Shown: positions 1-8,470, numbered from the stretch's first letter. The stretch is DNA of 64,000 nucleotides from Rhodanobacter glycinis (GCF_900114325.1 NZ_FOSR01000005.1:1-64000), one strand, 5' to 3'. Translations and numbers: made by a program. The notes: generated by a model not told the origin, from the sequence alone.

Positions 1-281
1 AGGCGTTACGGATGGCGGCCATGGGTTTACGCCGCAGCCAGACCGCGCTCGGAGCGTATCACCGGCGCATGCTGGCGCGGGTGGAGAAAGCCAAAGCCAT
101 CACCGCGACGGCGCACAAGCTGGCGCGATTGATCTACACCCTGCTGACCAAGGGCGAGGCCTACGTCGATCAGGGGCAGACCTACTACGAGGAGCGGCAT
201 CAGCAGCGCGTGGTACATCAACTCCAAAAGCGCGCTGCCATGATGGGCTACAACCTCGTACCGATTCCGTCCGCCCCATGA
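1..281 (+). pseudogene. 3' end of an IS110-type transposase (cut by window edge)
   Basis: The frame is open from the first bases of the window (the residues before the first ATG also read on sensibly as ALRMAAMGLRR) and stops at TGA 279-281. The stretch with LGAYHRRM and ITATAHKLARLIY, followed by a Y-rich tail and a QLQKRAAMMGY motif, matches what I know of the C-terminal end of IS110/IS116/IS902 family transposases, which join or invert DNA using a RuvC-like DEDD domain plus a C-terminal Tnp_20 domain. The N-terminal catalytic part would lie to the left of the window, so intactness cannot be judged. No terminal inverted repeat is evident downstream, as expected for IS110 elements. Family assignment is by recall of the motif, not by search. 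Confidence 0.6.
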
Positions 282-348
282 AACAGACAAGCAAAACAAG
301 GGGTTATTTTTCTGTTTCTGAAGAGCAACGAAGCTCAGCTAAAAAAGA

Positions 349-451
349 CCGTTCGCGCTGAGCGTAGCTTGCGGTGGCAAGCGGAGTCGAAGCGCTTGCA
401 GGCCATCACCCTTCGACTCCGGCCCTGCGGGCCTACGCTCAGGGCGAACGG
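349..451. repeat. REP-like palindromic repeat pair
   Basis: The left arm starts CCGTTCGCGCTGAGCGTAG (349-367) and the right arm ends CTACGCTCAGGGCGAACGG (433-451); the two are inverted copies with a few mismatches. Inner parts also pair (GGAGTCGAAG at 382-391 with CTTCGACTCC at 411-420). The motif 'CCTGAGCGTAG...GTCGAAG' is a widely dispersed intergenic palindrome in Xanthomonadales and other proteobacteria. It lies directly downstream of the transposase end. Confidence 0.75.
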
Positions 452-631
452 TGAGGCGTTGGCTGAACCTTGTCGCTAGTTTGGAGAGCTGGGAACCGGG
501 GAGTCGGTCAGGTACCGTGGCAAGGGGTAACGGAGTGCGGGCTTTATCGATGGCGCAGGCGGCCCACGACGCTACGCGTGCGCAGCGAAGCCAGCCGGGC
601 TATCGTGCCGCTCTGATCGCGAAGAAAAGCC

Positions 632-774
632 ATGGCGAAATGCTGCGACCCATCGCGACAGTGAATCCGAATGATCCTCTCTGCCGCATCGGTGAAGAGA
701 TCGGGGCAGTCCAGCAGCGGTTGGAGCCAACCATGTCTGACAAGGGGGCGGAGTGCACTTCCATGGAAAGTTGA
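632..774 (+). pseudogene. Frameshifted partial copy of the small gene at 1469-1723
   Basis: Bases 595 to about 742 align with 1432 to about 1578. The copy starts with an equivalent ATG (632), but a one-base deletion near base 660 puts the first ten codons into a stop (TGA 662-664). In the shifted frame the peptide NPNDPLCRIGEEIGAVQQRL is readable and matches NPHDPLYRVDKGIRAAQQRL of the intact downstream gene. Similarity is lost after about residue 30, so the copy is both frameshifted and truncated. It is best read as the decayed half of a segmental duplication. Confidence 0.6.
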
Positions 775-779
775 CCTTG

Positions 780-1391
780 ATGCTTGCGCCCATGATCAGG
801 ACATGGCGCGGCATGACGGTCCGGCGTCTCGGCGTGGCCTTTCTTGCGGTTGGCCTGCTGGCCTTGGGTGGTTGCGCCACCGCGCCGCCTCGCGACAGCC
901 AGAACATCTGCCAGGTCTTCGCCCAGTACCCGAGTTGGTATCGCGATGCGCGGGCGACGCAGAAGCGCTGGGGCACCCCGGTCAATGTGCTGATGGCGTT
1001 TGTGCGAAGGGAGTCCGACTTCCGTGCGAAGGCGCGTCCGGCCCGGCCATGGTTCCTGTTCATTCCGCTGCCGCGCCGGTCGAGTGCCTATGGCTATGCG
1101 CAGGCGCAGGACCCGGTGTGGAAGGAATATCGGAAGGAGAACGGCCACTGGTTCAAGAGCCGCAAGCGCATGGGCAGCTCGCTCGATTTCCTTGGCTGGT
1201 ACACGGACCGCATCCATCGCGAGCTGGGTATCTCCAAGTGGGACCCGAAACACCTGTATCTGGCTTATCACGAAGGCATCGGTGGTTATCGCAGCGGCCA
1301 ATGGCGGCATGATCGCCACTTGCTGCAGACTGCCGATGAAGTCGACCACCTGGCTCGCGAGTACGGCGCCCAACTGCGGCGCTGCAGATAG
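780..1391 (+). CDS. SLT-type transglycosylase-like lipoprotein
   Basis: A 203-residue protein with a lipoprotein signal peptide: hydrophobic stretch then lipobox LGGC (Cys32 from this start). The mature part resembles the small SLT-domain lipoproteins of proteobacteria: WGTPVNVLMAFVRRESDF carries the glutamate (about Glu78) that is catalytic in soluble-lytic-transglycosylase folds, followed by SSAYGYAQA, DFLGWY and YLAYHEGIGGY motifs. It would cleave peptidoglycan glycan strands from the periplasmic face of a membrane. Start is uncertain: ATGs at 753, 780, 792 and 813 are in frame; 753 has the best Shine-Dalgarno (GGAG, 9 nt) but would give an overlong n-region, and 813 gives the most compact signal peptide. 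The gene sits between two diverged copies of one ~150-bp segment. Confidence 0.8.
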   Translation: MLAPMIRTWRGMTVRRLGVAFLAVGLLALGGCATAPPRDSQNICQVFAQYPSWYRDARATQKRWGTPVNVLMAFVRRESDFRAKARPARPWFLFIPLPRRSSAYGYAQAQDPVWKEYRKENGHWFKSRKRMGSSLDFLGWYTDRIHRELGISKWDPKHLYLAYHEGIGGYRSGQWRHDRHLLQTADEVDHLAREYGAQLRRCR

Positions 1392-1431
1392 GCCGGCGAG
1401 TAACGACAACGCAGGTGCGCGGCGTGCTCAA

Positions 1432-1578
1432 CCGGGCTATCGTGGCGCCCTGATCACGAAGAAAAACCATGACGAAAAGCTACGACCCGCCGCTGGCCAC
1501 GAACCCGCATGATCCCCTTTACCGCGTCGACAAGGGGATTCGGGCAGCCCAGCAGCGACTGGATGCCGCTATCGACGC
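1432..1578 (+). repeat. Second copy of a ~150-bp direct repeat flanking the lipoprotein gene
   Basis: Aligns with bases 595-742 at roughly three-quarters identity (both begin CCGGGCTATCGTG, then share CTGATC..GAAGAAAA.CCATG and CAGCAGCG). It covers the 5' flank and first third of the small gene at 1469. The arrangement repeat-lipoprotein-repeat suggests a duplication event that left the first copy decayed. Confidence 0.65.
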
Positions 1579-1723
1579 GAAGCGGCATCACACCAGCCAG
1601 AACCTGGCCCACGAAGTGATCAAGGAGGCCCGCGAAGGACTGAAAAAGTCCGAGCTGCTGCGCGTGCTCAGGATCAAGGAACTCGCGCGGAAGGCGGCGG
1701 AGATCGCGGCAGCTCGAAAGTAG
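1469..1723 (+). CDS. Small charged hypothetical protein
   Basis: An 84-residue protein with no recognised domain, no signal peptide and no membrane segment. It starts MTKSYDPPLATNPHDPLYR and becomes strongly helical and Lys/Arg/Glu/Ala-rich from about residue 40 (KEAREGLKKSELL, then KELARKAAEIAAARK), suggesting a short coiled coil or nucleic-acid-binding helix. A decayed partial copy lies at 632-774, which supports this frame as a genuine gene. The nearest upstream purine run (AAGAAAAACC before the ATG) is only a weak ribosome binding site. Function unknown. Confidence 0.55.
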   Translation: MTKSYDPPLATNPHDPLYRVDKGIRAAQQRLDAAIDAKRHHTSQNLAHEVIKEAREGLKKSELLRVLRIKELARKAAEIAAARK

Positions 1724-1795
1724 GGAAGCGCAAAAGCGGGCGCAAGGCGGGAAAGAGCCTATGCTGCAAGGCATTGACCCGGAGGGACTTATGTC

Positions 1796-2017
1796 ATGGC
1801 CGATGTTTCCGGTACGACAAGCAATGGCTTTGCGTACGAGGGGGAATACCAATTGCCGACGGCGGGCCGCGTCCTCTGGTCGGTGACGTTCCGCAAGGAC
1901 GGTGATTTCGCCGGCATCCGACATGGGGTTGTGCGTGGCCTGCAGGATGCCGACGCGGCTGGGCTGGACGAAGCGGTGAGGCGCGATATCGAGTCGACGT
2001 GGACGATGTCGCGCTGA
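1796..2017 (+). CDS. Small hypothetical protein
   Basis: A 73-residue soluble protein with no family I can name. The start is supported by GGAGGG about 9 nt upstream (1780-1786). Composition is balanced, with an aromatic N-terminal half (GFAYEGEYQLP, VLWSVTFRKDG) that looks like a short beta-sheet and an acidic/Ala-rich helix at the end (LQDADAAGLDEAVRRDIES). It lies alone between the 1469 gene and the DinB gene, in the same orientation. Confidence 0.5.
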   Translation: MADVSGTTSNGFAYEGEYQLPTAGRVLWSVTFRKDGDFAGIRHGVVRGLQDADAAGLDEAVRRDIESTWTMSR

Positions 2018-2106
2018 CGCCGGGTGGTCATCACCGACTCGGGTCTGCTTATTTCAAGGCAGGGCTATCCTCGCACCCTGCACACTTTTTCGCGTAGAGC
2101 AGCTGC

Positions 2107-2691
2107 ATGTCCCTCAAAGCCGATTTCGAACTGATGGCCCGCTACAACCAGTGGATGAATGCGCGCCTCTACGCGCAGGCCGCGGCACTGGACGAGACAG
2201 AGCTGCAGGCGGATCGCGGTGCGTTCTTCGGCTCGATCCTGGCCACGCTGGCGCATATCCATGCCGCCGACGCGCATTGGCTGCGGCGCTTCGCCAACGC
2301 AATGCCCGGGCTGGCTTCGCTGGACCCGGTACGCGCGATGCCGTTGCCCGAACTGGTTCGCGGCATCGTGTTTCCCGATTTCGCCACGTTGCGCGCGGAC
2401 CGTGAAGCGCTGGATACGGCCATCATCGCGTTCACCGTCGAAGCCATCGACGACGTGTACGCGCAGCCGCTGAGCTATACCAACAGCGCCGGTGAGTCGC
2501 ATACCAAGCCGGCCGGGCTGGTGCTGCGCCATGTCTTCAACCACCAGACCCATCATCGCGGACAGGTCACCACCTTGTTCAGCCAGTTGGGCATCGATGT
2601 CGGCGTCACCGACCTGTCGGCCCTGATTCCGGAATGCGCGGATTGGATCGGCCATGACAAGACTGGATCCGCTGGCCTGGCATCAGGTTAG
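2107..2691 (+). CDS. DinB family metal-binding protein
   Basis: A 194-residue four-helix-bundle protein of the DinB/YfiT superfamily. It has the N-terminal LMARYNQWMNARLY helix, a first metal-ligand cluster HIHAADAHW (His50, His52, His57) and the characteristic C-terminal RHVFNHQTHHRGQ motif (His142, His146, His149-150), which together give the usual three-histidine metal site. The length is slightly over the family norm. Members are thiol-dependent metalloenzymes or stress proteins of mostly unknown substrate; none is needed for DNA damage repair despite the name. It is transcribed alone. Confidence 0.85.
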   Translation: MSLKADFELMARYNQWMNARLYAQAAALDETELQADRGAFFGSILATLAHIHAADAHWLRRFANAMPGLASLDPVRAMPLPELVRGIVFPDFATLRADREALDTAIIAFTVEAIDDVYAQPLSYTNSAGESHTKPAGLVLRHVFNHQTHHRGQVTTLFSQLGIDVGVTDLSALIPECADWIGHDKTGSAGLASG

Positions 2692-2784
2692 CGGTAGCCG
2701 GTGGAGCGGACGCCAGGGGCTACCAAAGCGAGGGGTACAAGTTGTCTAATGCCCGCTGGCAACGGACACATGGATGGGGGAGTC

Positions 2785-3633
2785 ATGTTCGGGCTATTTC
2801 GCAAGGGGCCGTTACTCGACACCGAATTGAGCCAATGGCAGTTCGACTGCTTTGAGTGGCTGCTTCAACACTCCACCGCCAGTGGTAGCTCTTGGCGGCG
2901 ACCACTGATCTTGCCCACGCCGCAGTTCTTTCCTCACGATGGCTCGAGCGGGCATGCGTTTGCAGAAATGATTTTCAATCGGGTGAAGATGCATGCGGGC
3001 ATGGCGGATTGGCCATGCGTGCTGCAGTACCAGCAAGCCGACCCCAACACCATAGTGTCATCACAGGCATTCGTGCAGGGAGCGCCGGCATCACCGGCCG
3101 GGACATTTCGTGCGTTGAAGGAAGGTGGGGCCCTGATTACCTATAACCCCGAGCAGTTACGCGATCCCATGTCGCTGGTCGCCACCTTGGCGCATGAGTT
3201 GGCGCATTACCGCACGGTGGGGCTTCCGGAGCCGCCACCCGGCGGTTGGGAGGTTTGGGAGCCAGCCACTGATCTTGCCGCCGTATTTCATGGCTTCGGG
3301 ATCTTTCTCGCCAACTCGTGCTTCAACTTTCAGCACTTCCGTCACGGCAAGGCGGAAGGTTGGCGCTGGCGGCAACAAGGCTATCTGACAGATGTTGAGG
3401 TGCTGCACGCGCACGCCATTTTTTCCGTCCTGCAGGGTATCGATCCAAGCGAAACGTTATTTCATTTGAAATCGGCCCTACGCGGTATCTTCAAGCGTGT
3501 GTACCGGGACGTGAGGGCGAATGAAGACGCCGTGCGGCATTTGCTGGCCACCGTGACAGCCAAGGCAGGATTGGCCCCGGTTGGGGCGAGCCCGTTGACT
3601 CCGAACGAGCCCGCCGGAGCGACTTCGTCGTAG
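2785..3633 (+). CDS. Hypothetical protein with zinc-protease-like HELAH motif
   Basis: A 282-residue protein with no signal peptide or membrane span. The single strong motif is LVATLAHELAHYR, an HExxH zinc-binding signature (His137, Glu138, His141), followed about 17 residues later by EPATDLAAVFHGFG, where the Glu or Asp could be the third ligand as in gluzincins. I do not recognise a named peptidase family; similar 'MFGLF-R' proteins occur as hypotheticals in Xanthomonadales. Start 2785 was chosen because MFGLFRKG is the conserved-looking N-terminus and GGGGGAG lies just upstream; in-frame ATGs exist at 2770 and earlier. GC content is visibly lower than in the neighbours. Confidence 0.6.
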   Translation: MFGLFRKGPLLDTELSQWQFDCFEWLLQHSTASGSSWRRPLILPTPQFFPHDGSSGHAFAEMIFNRVKMHAGMADWPCVLQYQQADPNTIVSSQAFVQGAPASPAGTFRALKEGGALITYNPEQLRDPMSLVATLAHELAHYRTVGLPEPPPGGWEVWEPATDLAAVFHGFGIFLANSCFNFQHFRHGKAEGWRWRQQGYLTDVEVLHAHAIFSVLQGIDPSETLFHLKSALRGIFKRVYRDVRANEDAVRHLLATVTAKAGLAPVGASPLTPNEPAGATSS

Positions 3634-3739
3634 CGACGCCTACAGGCAATCGGATTCTCCATCGTCGCCGCGAATGACGCCAATACTATGGAGGGACGCC
3701 ATTCGCGGCACAGCCTTGCGGTACGACCTTCCGGCATAC

Positions 3740-3931
3740 TCAATGCTTGTGCTTTTTCTCCGCCTCGCGCTGCTTGTCGGCGGCCTTGCCCACGGCATGC
3801 TGCAGCTTGCCGGCATTCTTCTCGATGTTGCCTTCGACCTGCTTGCCGATATTGCCGGTGACCTTGCCCACCGTCTCCTTGATGGCGCCTTTGACTTCGT
3901 GCTTCGTGCCTTCGGTACGATTCTTGTCCAC
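3740..3931 (-). CDS. CsbD family stress protein
   Basis: A 63-residue protein with the CsbD signature: DKNRTEGTKHEVKGAIKETV, followed by KVTGNIGKQVEGNIEKNAGK and a Lys/Glu-rich tail. It is highly charged and helical, as usual for this family of general-stress proteins of unknown mechanism. The open frame extends further upstream to 4075, but the family begins at 'DKNR'; a GTG at 3931 with GGAGA 8 nt upstream gives exactly that N-terminus, so I chose GTG over the upstream ATGs. Confidence 0.8.
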   Translation of the reverse strand: MDKNRTEGTKHEVKGAIKETVGKVTGNIGKQVEGNIEKNAGKLQHAVGKAADKQREAEKKHKH

Positions 3932-4162
3932 GCGTATTCTCCGGGGGTTCGACTGCGTCATCGCAGACGCTTTCCGTTTTACGCAGATACCGGTAGCCAC
4001 CTCGTGATGCAGGTGTGCGCAGCACGTTGACATGTTGGCGTTCATCCGGCGCGTATTCATCGTGGAGGGGGACACGCATCGTCGCGACCATGGCTTTGGT
4101 CATGGGTCCCTCGCGCGTCAATTGGTTAGGATCGGGGTTCGCCTACCGACGAGTCCGCACTG

Positions 4163-6373
4163 ATGAAACATTCCCTCGCTCTCGCCATGGTCATGGTCCT
4201 TGCCGGTTCCATGTCTGCCTGTACCGATGCCACCGACACGGATGCCGATGCCGGCAAAAGCCGCGCCACGCAACCGCTGGCGCAAGCCGGCGCCGCTGCC
4301 GCGGAAGCCGGCAATCCGTTCTTCGTGGAAAGTCCGCTGCCGCTGCATTACCCGCAGTTCGACAAGATCAAGGATGGCGATTTCGCGCCGGCCTTCGATC
4401 GCGGCATGGCCGATCACCTGAAGGAAGTGACCGCCATTGCCGACAACGATGCGGCGCCTAGCTTCGACAACACCATCCTGGCGCTGGAGAAATCCGGGCA
4501 GATCCTGCATCGCACGTCCACCGTGTTCTTCAACCAGGTGGGCGTGGATACCAACGATGCGCGCAAGGCGATTCAGGCCGAGTACGCACCGAAGCTGGCG
4601 GCGCATCGCGATGCGGTGATGCTGAATCCGCAGCTGTTCGCGCGCATCCAGACCTTGTACGACACGCGCAATCAGCTGGGCCTGGATGCCGAAAGCGTGC
4701 GTTTGATCGAGCGTTACCACACCGATTACGTGCGCGCCGGCGCCAGGCTTTCGGATGCCGACAAGACGCACTTGAAGGAGATCAACGGCACGCTTGCGAA
4801 ACTGGGCGCTAGGTTCAGCCAGAACGTGCTGGCCGAGGTGAACGATTCGGCCGTGGTGGTGGATACGAAGGAACAGTTGGCCGGCCTGACCGACGAACAG
4901 ATCGGCGCCGCCGCCGAAGCCGCCAAGGCGCGCGGGTTGGACGGCAAATACGTGATCGCGCTGCTCAACACCACCGGCCAGCCGCCCGAGGCGCAACTGC
5001 AGGATCGCGCCGTGCGCGAACGCCTGTACCGGGCTTCGGTGGCGCGCGGCAGCCGCGGCAACGCGTACGACAACACCGCCATCGTGTCGCAGGTACTGAA
5101 GCTGCGCGCGGAGAAGGCGAAGATGCTCGGCTATCCCACTTACGCGGCTTACGTGCTGGCGGATGAAACCGCCAAGACGCCGGAGGCGGTCAATGCCATG
5201 CTGACCCAGTTGGCACCGCCGGCCGTGGCCAATGCCAGGCGCGAAGGCGCCGTGCTGCAGGCGATGATCGACAAGGAACAGGCCGCCAAGAGCCAGCCCA
5301 CGTTCCCGCTCGAAGCGTGGGATTGGGCGTATTACGCCGAGAAGGTACGCGCCGAGAAATACGATTTCGACGAAAGCCAGCTGAAGCCGTACTTCGAGAT
5401 GAAGAACGTGCTGGAGAACGGCGTGTTCTACGCCGCCGGCCAGCTCTACGGGCTGAGTTTCAAGCAGCGCACCGACCTGCCGGTCTACAACCCCGACGTG
5501 CTGGTGTACGACGTCTACAACGCCGATGGCAGCCAACTGGCGATCTTCATCGCCGACATGTATGCGCGGCCATCCAAGCGCGGTGGCGCGTGGATGAATT
5601 CCTATGTCGAGCAATCCGCGCTGACCGGCAACCTGCCGATCGTGGCGAATCATCTCAACATCACCAAGCCAGCCAGTGGCCCGACCCTGCTGACCTGGGA
5701 CGAAGTGACCACCGCGTTCCACGAATTCGGCCACGCGTTGCACGGCATGTTCTCCAACGTGAAGTACCCGTACTTCAGCGGCACCAGCGTGCCGCGCGAC
5801 TTTGTCGAATTCCCCTCGCAGGTCAACGAAATGTGGGCCGACTGGCCGAGCGTGCTGGCCCATTACGCCAGGCATTACCAGACCGGTGAGGCGATGCCCA
5901 AGGCACTGCTGGACAAGGTGCTGGCCAGCTCGAAGTTCAACCAGGGCTTCGCCACCACCGAGTATCTCGGCTCGGCCATGCTCGACCAGAGCTGGCACCA
6001 GGTCGGTGCGGACAAGATCCCCGAAGCCGATGGCGTGATGGCGTTCGAGGCCGCTGCGCTGAAAGCCAACGGCACCGACTACGCCGCCGTGCCGCCGCGT
6101 TACCGCACGCCGTACTTCAGCCACATCATGGGCGGATACGCGGCCGGCTATTACGCCTACATCTGGTCCGAAGTGCTGGACGCGAACACGGTGGAATGGA
6201 TCAAGGCCCACGGCGGCCTGACCCGCGCCAACGGCGACCGCTTCCGCCAGGCCTTGCTGTCGCAAGGCGGCAGCAAGGACGCGATGCAACTGTTCAGCGA
6301 TTTCGCCGGCCACGAACCGCAAATCCAGCCGCTGCTGGAGCGCCGTGGACTGGATGCCGCGACGGTGGATTGA
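4163..6373 (+). CDS. dcp: M3 family metallopeptidase (peptidyl-dipeptidase Dcp-like)
   Basis: A 736-residue zinc oligopeptidase of family M3. The active-site motif AFHEFGHALHGMFS (His520, Glu521, His524) is followed by a downstream Glu in DFVEFPSQVNEMW. The N-terminus MKHSLALAMVMVLAGSMSAC is an export signal, probably lipoprotein type (Cys20) although Met-Ser-Ala before the Cys is not a perfect lipobox. It therefore likely acts in the periplasm or anchored to a membrane, trimming dipeptides from the C-termini of short peptides. Family membership is very secure; Dcp versus oligopeptidase A specificity is inferred from the export signal and overall similarity. It is monocistronic, and the next gene starts 80 bp downstream. 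Confidence 0.92.
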   Translation: MKHSLALAMVMVLAGSMSACTDATDTDADAGKSRATQPLAQAGAAAAEAGNPFFVESPLPLHYPQFDKIKDGDFAPAFDRGMADHLKEVTAIADNDAAPSFDNTILALEKSGQILHRTSTVFFNQVGVDTNDARKAIQAEYAPKLAAHRDAVMLNPQLFARIQTLYDTRNQLGLDAESVRLIERYHTDYVRAGARLSDADKTHLKEINGTLAKLGARFSQNVLAEVNDSAVVVDTKEQLAGLTDEQIGAAAEAAKARGLDGKYVIALLNTTGQPPEAQLQDRAVRERLYRASVARGSRGNAYDNTAIVSQVLKLRAEKAKMLGYPTYAAYVLADETAKTPEAVNAMLTQLAPPAVANARREGAVLQAMIDKEQAAKSQPTFPLEAWDWAYYAEKVRAEKYDFDESQLKPYFEMKNVLENGVFYAAGQLYGLSFKQRTDLPVYNPDVLVYDVYNADGSQLAIFIADMYARPSKRGGAWMNSYVEQSALTGNLPIVANHLNITKPASGPTLLTWDEVTTAFHEFGHALHGMFSNVKYPYFSGTSVPRDFVEFPSQVNEMWADWPSVLAHYARHYQTGEAMPKALLDKVLASSKFNQGFATTEYLGSAMLDQSWHQVGADKIPEADGVMAFEAAALKANGTDYAAVPPRYRTPYFSHIMGGYAAGYYAYIWSEVLDANTVEWIKAHGGLTRANGDRFRQALLSQGGSKDAMQLFSDFAGHEPQIQPLLERRGLDAATVD

Positions 6374-6453
6374 TGGTTTCGCCACTCGCCGTCCGGTTCG
6401 GGTGGCGAGTGGCGGCACTGCGGAGCCGGAAAGACATCACGGAGCACTTTCAG

Positions 6454-6669
6454 ATGGCCATTGCTGCAACGGCGAAGGGACCCGCATCCTATTTTCCTTC
6501 CATCGAGAAGACCTATGGAAAACCGGTGGCGCACTGGTTCAAGCTGCTGGACGGTGTTTCCGACAGGAAGCACATGGAGCAAGTCGCATTTCTCAAGACC
6601 GAGCACAAGATGGGCCATGGCCACGCCAATGCGCTGGTAGCCCACCATCGCGCGCAGCGCGACGGCTGA
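6454..6669 (+). CDS. DUF4287 domain protein
   Basis: A 71-residue protein. The sequence FPSIEKTYGKPVAHWFKLL followed by MEQVAFLKTEHKMGHGHANALV is the DUF4287 signature, a small domain common in soil bacteria and of unknown function, seen both alone and fused to DUF5655. The ATG at 6454 has GGAG 9 nt upstream. The frame is open further upstream into the end of the peptidase gene, but that part has no similarity to the family. Confidence 0.8.
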   Translation: MAIAATAKGPASYFPSIEKTYGKPVAHWFKLLDGVSDRKHMEQVAFLKTEHKMGHGHANALVAHHRAQRDG

Positions 6670-6816
6670 CCAAAGTTCGTTGCGCGAGCCTGCCGGCAAA
6701 GACGTGACACCGAGGGGCCGTGCATCAAGGCGATGAATGTCGCCGAAAGTTATTGCGACTCGTTGCGCGCGCCCGTCACAATTCCGGCTTCGTCAGGGAG
6801 CGATGCCGCGCAGATC

Positions 6817-7818
6817 ATGCAGCAGCTGATCAACCTATTCCTCGTGATCTTCGGTGTGATCGGCATCGGCATCGGTCTTGCCACATGGCGCGATGCTCCG
6901 GTGGTGGCATTGCTGTCGCTGGCGTCTGGTGTGGCAATGGTGGTGTTGGCGTATGTCAGCGACCGTCGCCGCGAGCAACGTCGGGATGCACGCAAGCGTG
7001 CCGTCATCCAGCGCAGCGTGGCCGAGATGTCCCGGCGTTCGTGGGGTGCGGGGGAGTCGTTGCAGGTGCGCGCAGGGGCTCGCCCCATACTGGCTGCTGT
7101 GCTTGTCACCGTGACGGGCGCCGGGTTGTTGTACGTGGGACTGACGGAAACAAAACTGGATGCGATGCCTTTCATCGGTATCGTGGCCCTTCCGCTTGGT
7201 TTGCTGCTGCTGGCACGCGCCGTGCCCAGTATTGGACATCCCGCGCTCGAGTTGACGGCACTCGGCTTTGCCACGCCACTGAATGGCAGGATCGCCTGGT
7301 GCCATGTTTCCGGTATCTGCCTGCACACGATCACCGGACGTGGTGGAACCGAAAGCTACTGGATCAGGTTCCGGGTGAACTCGTTCGCTCGTGCGGCACC
7401 GCGTATTCATTGGACCGATCGTCTGTTCGCGGCGTTCCATCAAGGTGCGCTGGCCAAGGGTGTGGTGAGTGTTGCATTGCCCAACGCGGAGCATCACCCG
7501 CAAGCGATATATGCCGCGGCACGACAGTTGTGGACCGAGGCGACGGGTCGCAACGATACGTGGAACCCGCTGCTGCCGGAGGCCTACAACAAGGCGCTGG
7601 GGCGGCTGGGCGAGATCAGCGAAAGGATGAGTGGGCAGACCTTGCGCGATCCACGAGAGGTGGCTCAGGATCAGGAACTGTTTGATCGCGATATGCAATT
7701 TTTGCAGCGTGAACAGAAGCGCCTGCTGAACCGTCATCGCTATGCCGTTGCCGTCATGCTGATGGCCATGGCGTTGCTGCTGGTGTGGCCATGGATAAGG
7801 ACCTGGTTGCGCTTCTGA
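6817..7818 (+). CDS. Hypothetical multi-pass membrane protein
   Basis: About 333 residues from this start. Four hydrophobic segments lie in the first half (INLFLVIFGVIGIGIGLATW, VVALLSLASGVAMVVLAYV, ILAAVLVTVTGAGLLYVGL and MPFIGIVALPLGLLLLARA) and one at the C-terminus (AVAVMLMAMALLLVWPW); the middle is a soluble, Trp- and Arg-rich domain, presumably cytoplasmic. No family recognised. The frame extends up to an ATG at 6733, but the N-terminal 28 residues of that version are not membrane-like and the protein reads best from MQQLINLF. The nearest GGGAG is rather far upstream, so the start is uncertain. Confidence 0.6.
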   Translation: MQQLINLFLVIFGVIGIGIGLATWRDAPVVALLSLASGVAMVVLAYVSDRRREQRRDARKRAVIQRSVAEMSRRSWGAGESLQVRAGARPILAAVLVTVTGAGLLYVGLTETKLDAMPFIGIVALPLGLLLLARAVPSIGHPALELTALGFATPLNGRIAWCHVSGICLHTITGRGGTESYWIRFRVNSFARAAPRIHWTDRLFAAFHQGALAKGVVSVALPNAEHHPQAIYAAARQLWTEATGRNDTWNPLLPEAYNKALGRLGEISERMSGQTLRDPREVAQDQELFDRDMQFLQREQKRLLNRHRYAVAVMLMAMALLLVWPWIRTWLRF

Positions 7819-7930
7819 TTCCGGAATGACGTTGCGAGGGCCACGTGCCTGCGCAAGCCGCGCCTGTTGTCCTGGCGGGCGCGCATGCTTCGCGGGATCC
7901 GGCAGCGTATTGGCGCGCCGGGGTCCGTGG

Positions 7931-8470
7931 TCAAGCGTGGATTTCGCGTTCGATCCGTTCCCGCTCGAAGATGCCGCAAATCACGCCGAGGTCCGTGCTG
8001 GCGTCAGCATCCAGCACGAGCAGATGGCCCATCGTCGAGCCTTCGAATGTCTTGCGGATATCGCCGATGCGCGAGCGCTGTACGTCGGAAAGACGCAGCG
8101 CCGGAACATGCTGGATGGGCGTCATGACATCGGCCACGGTGACGTTGCCGTGGCGACAGTTCAGATGGCAACCGGCGTCATGCAGAAATTGCACGGGGCG
8201 CGGCCCATGGATGTCGTGCAGCGTGATGATTCCGGCGATGTGCTCGCCTTCGGTCGCCAACAGGGTGTGGGTTGCCGCATGGTGCATTTCGATCAGGGCA
8301 TCGCCCAGGCGTTTGCCGGATGCGATGGATGCAGGCGTGGTGTCGCGGAAGTCCGTCATGAGAAGCGTCGCGGAGTCCGATTCGGCCAACGCGTCGGGAA
8401 GCGGTCGAGGCCGGGAAGAAGCCGGCAGGGCAGCTTGCATCGGCAGAACCTGAAGTGGGCGATACATCAT
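7931..8470 (-). CDS. CBS-domain protein
   Basis: A 179-residue soluble protein containing a pair of CBS-like segments: residues ~45-90 (ASGKRLGDALIEMHHAATHTLL, then EGEHIAGIITLHDI) and ~105-175 (VTVADVMTPIQHVPALRLSDV, then TMGHLLVLDADASTDLGVICGIF). CBS pairs bind adenosine nucleotides and act as energy-sensing or regulatory modules; no partner domain is fused here. The ATG at 8470 has GGAG 8 nt upstream in GGAGAAAACCC. It follows the AraC gene on the same strand with a 125-bp gap, so read-through is possible. The assignment is based on the DVMT and GIIT/GVICGI patterns. Confidence 0.75.
   Translation of the reverse strand: MMYRPLQVLPMQAALPASSRPRPLPDALAESDSATLLMTDFRDTTPASIASGKRLGDALIEMHHAATHTLLATEGEHIAGIITLHDIHGPRPVQFLHDAGCHLNCRHGNVTVADVMTPIQHVPALRLSDVQRSRIGDIRKTFEGSTMGHLLVLDADASTDLGVICGIFERERIEREIHA

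Noticed and set aside
4118-6418. 766-codon open frame antisense to the M3 peptidase
   Set aside because: GC-rich codon positions of the sense gene create long antisense frames; this one is His/Arg/Gly-rich, has no recognisable domain and the sense gene is certain.
6720-7685. 321-codon plus-strand frame overlapping the membrane protein
   Set aside because: The other frame has clean transmembrane segments; this one is Cys/Arg/Gly-rich noise.
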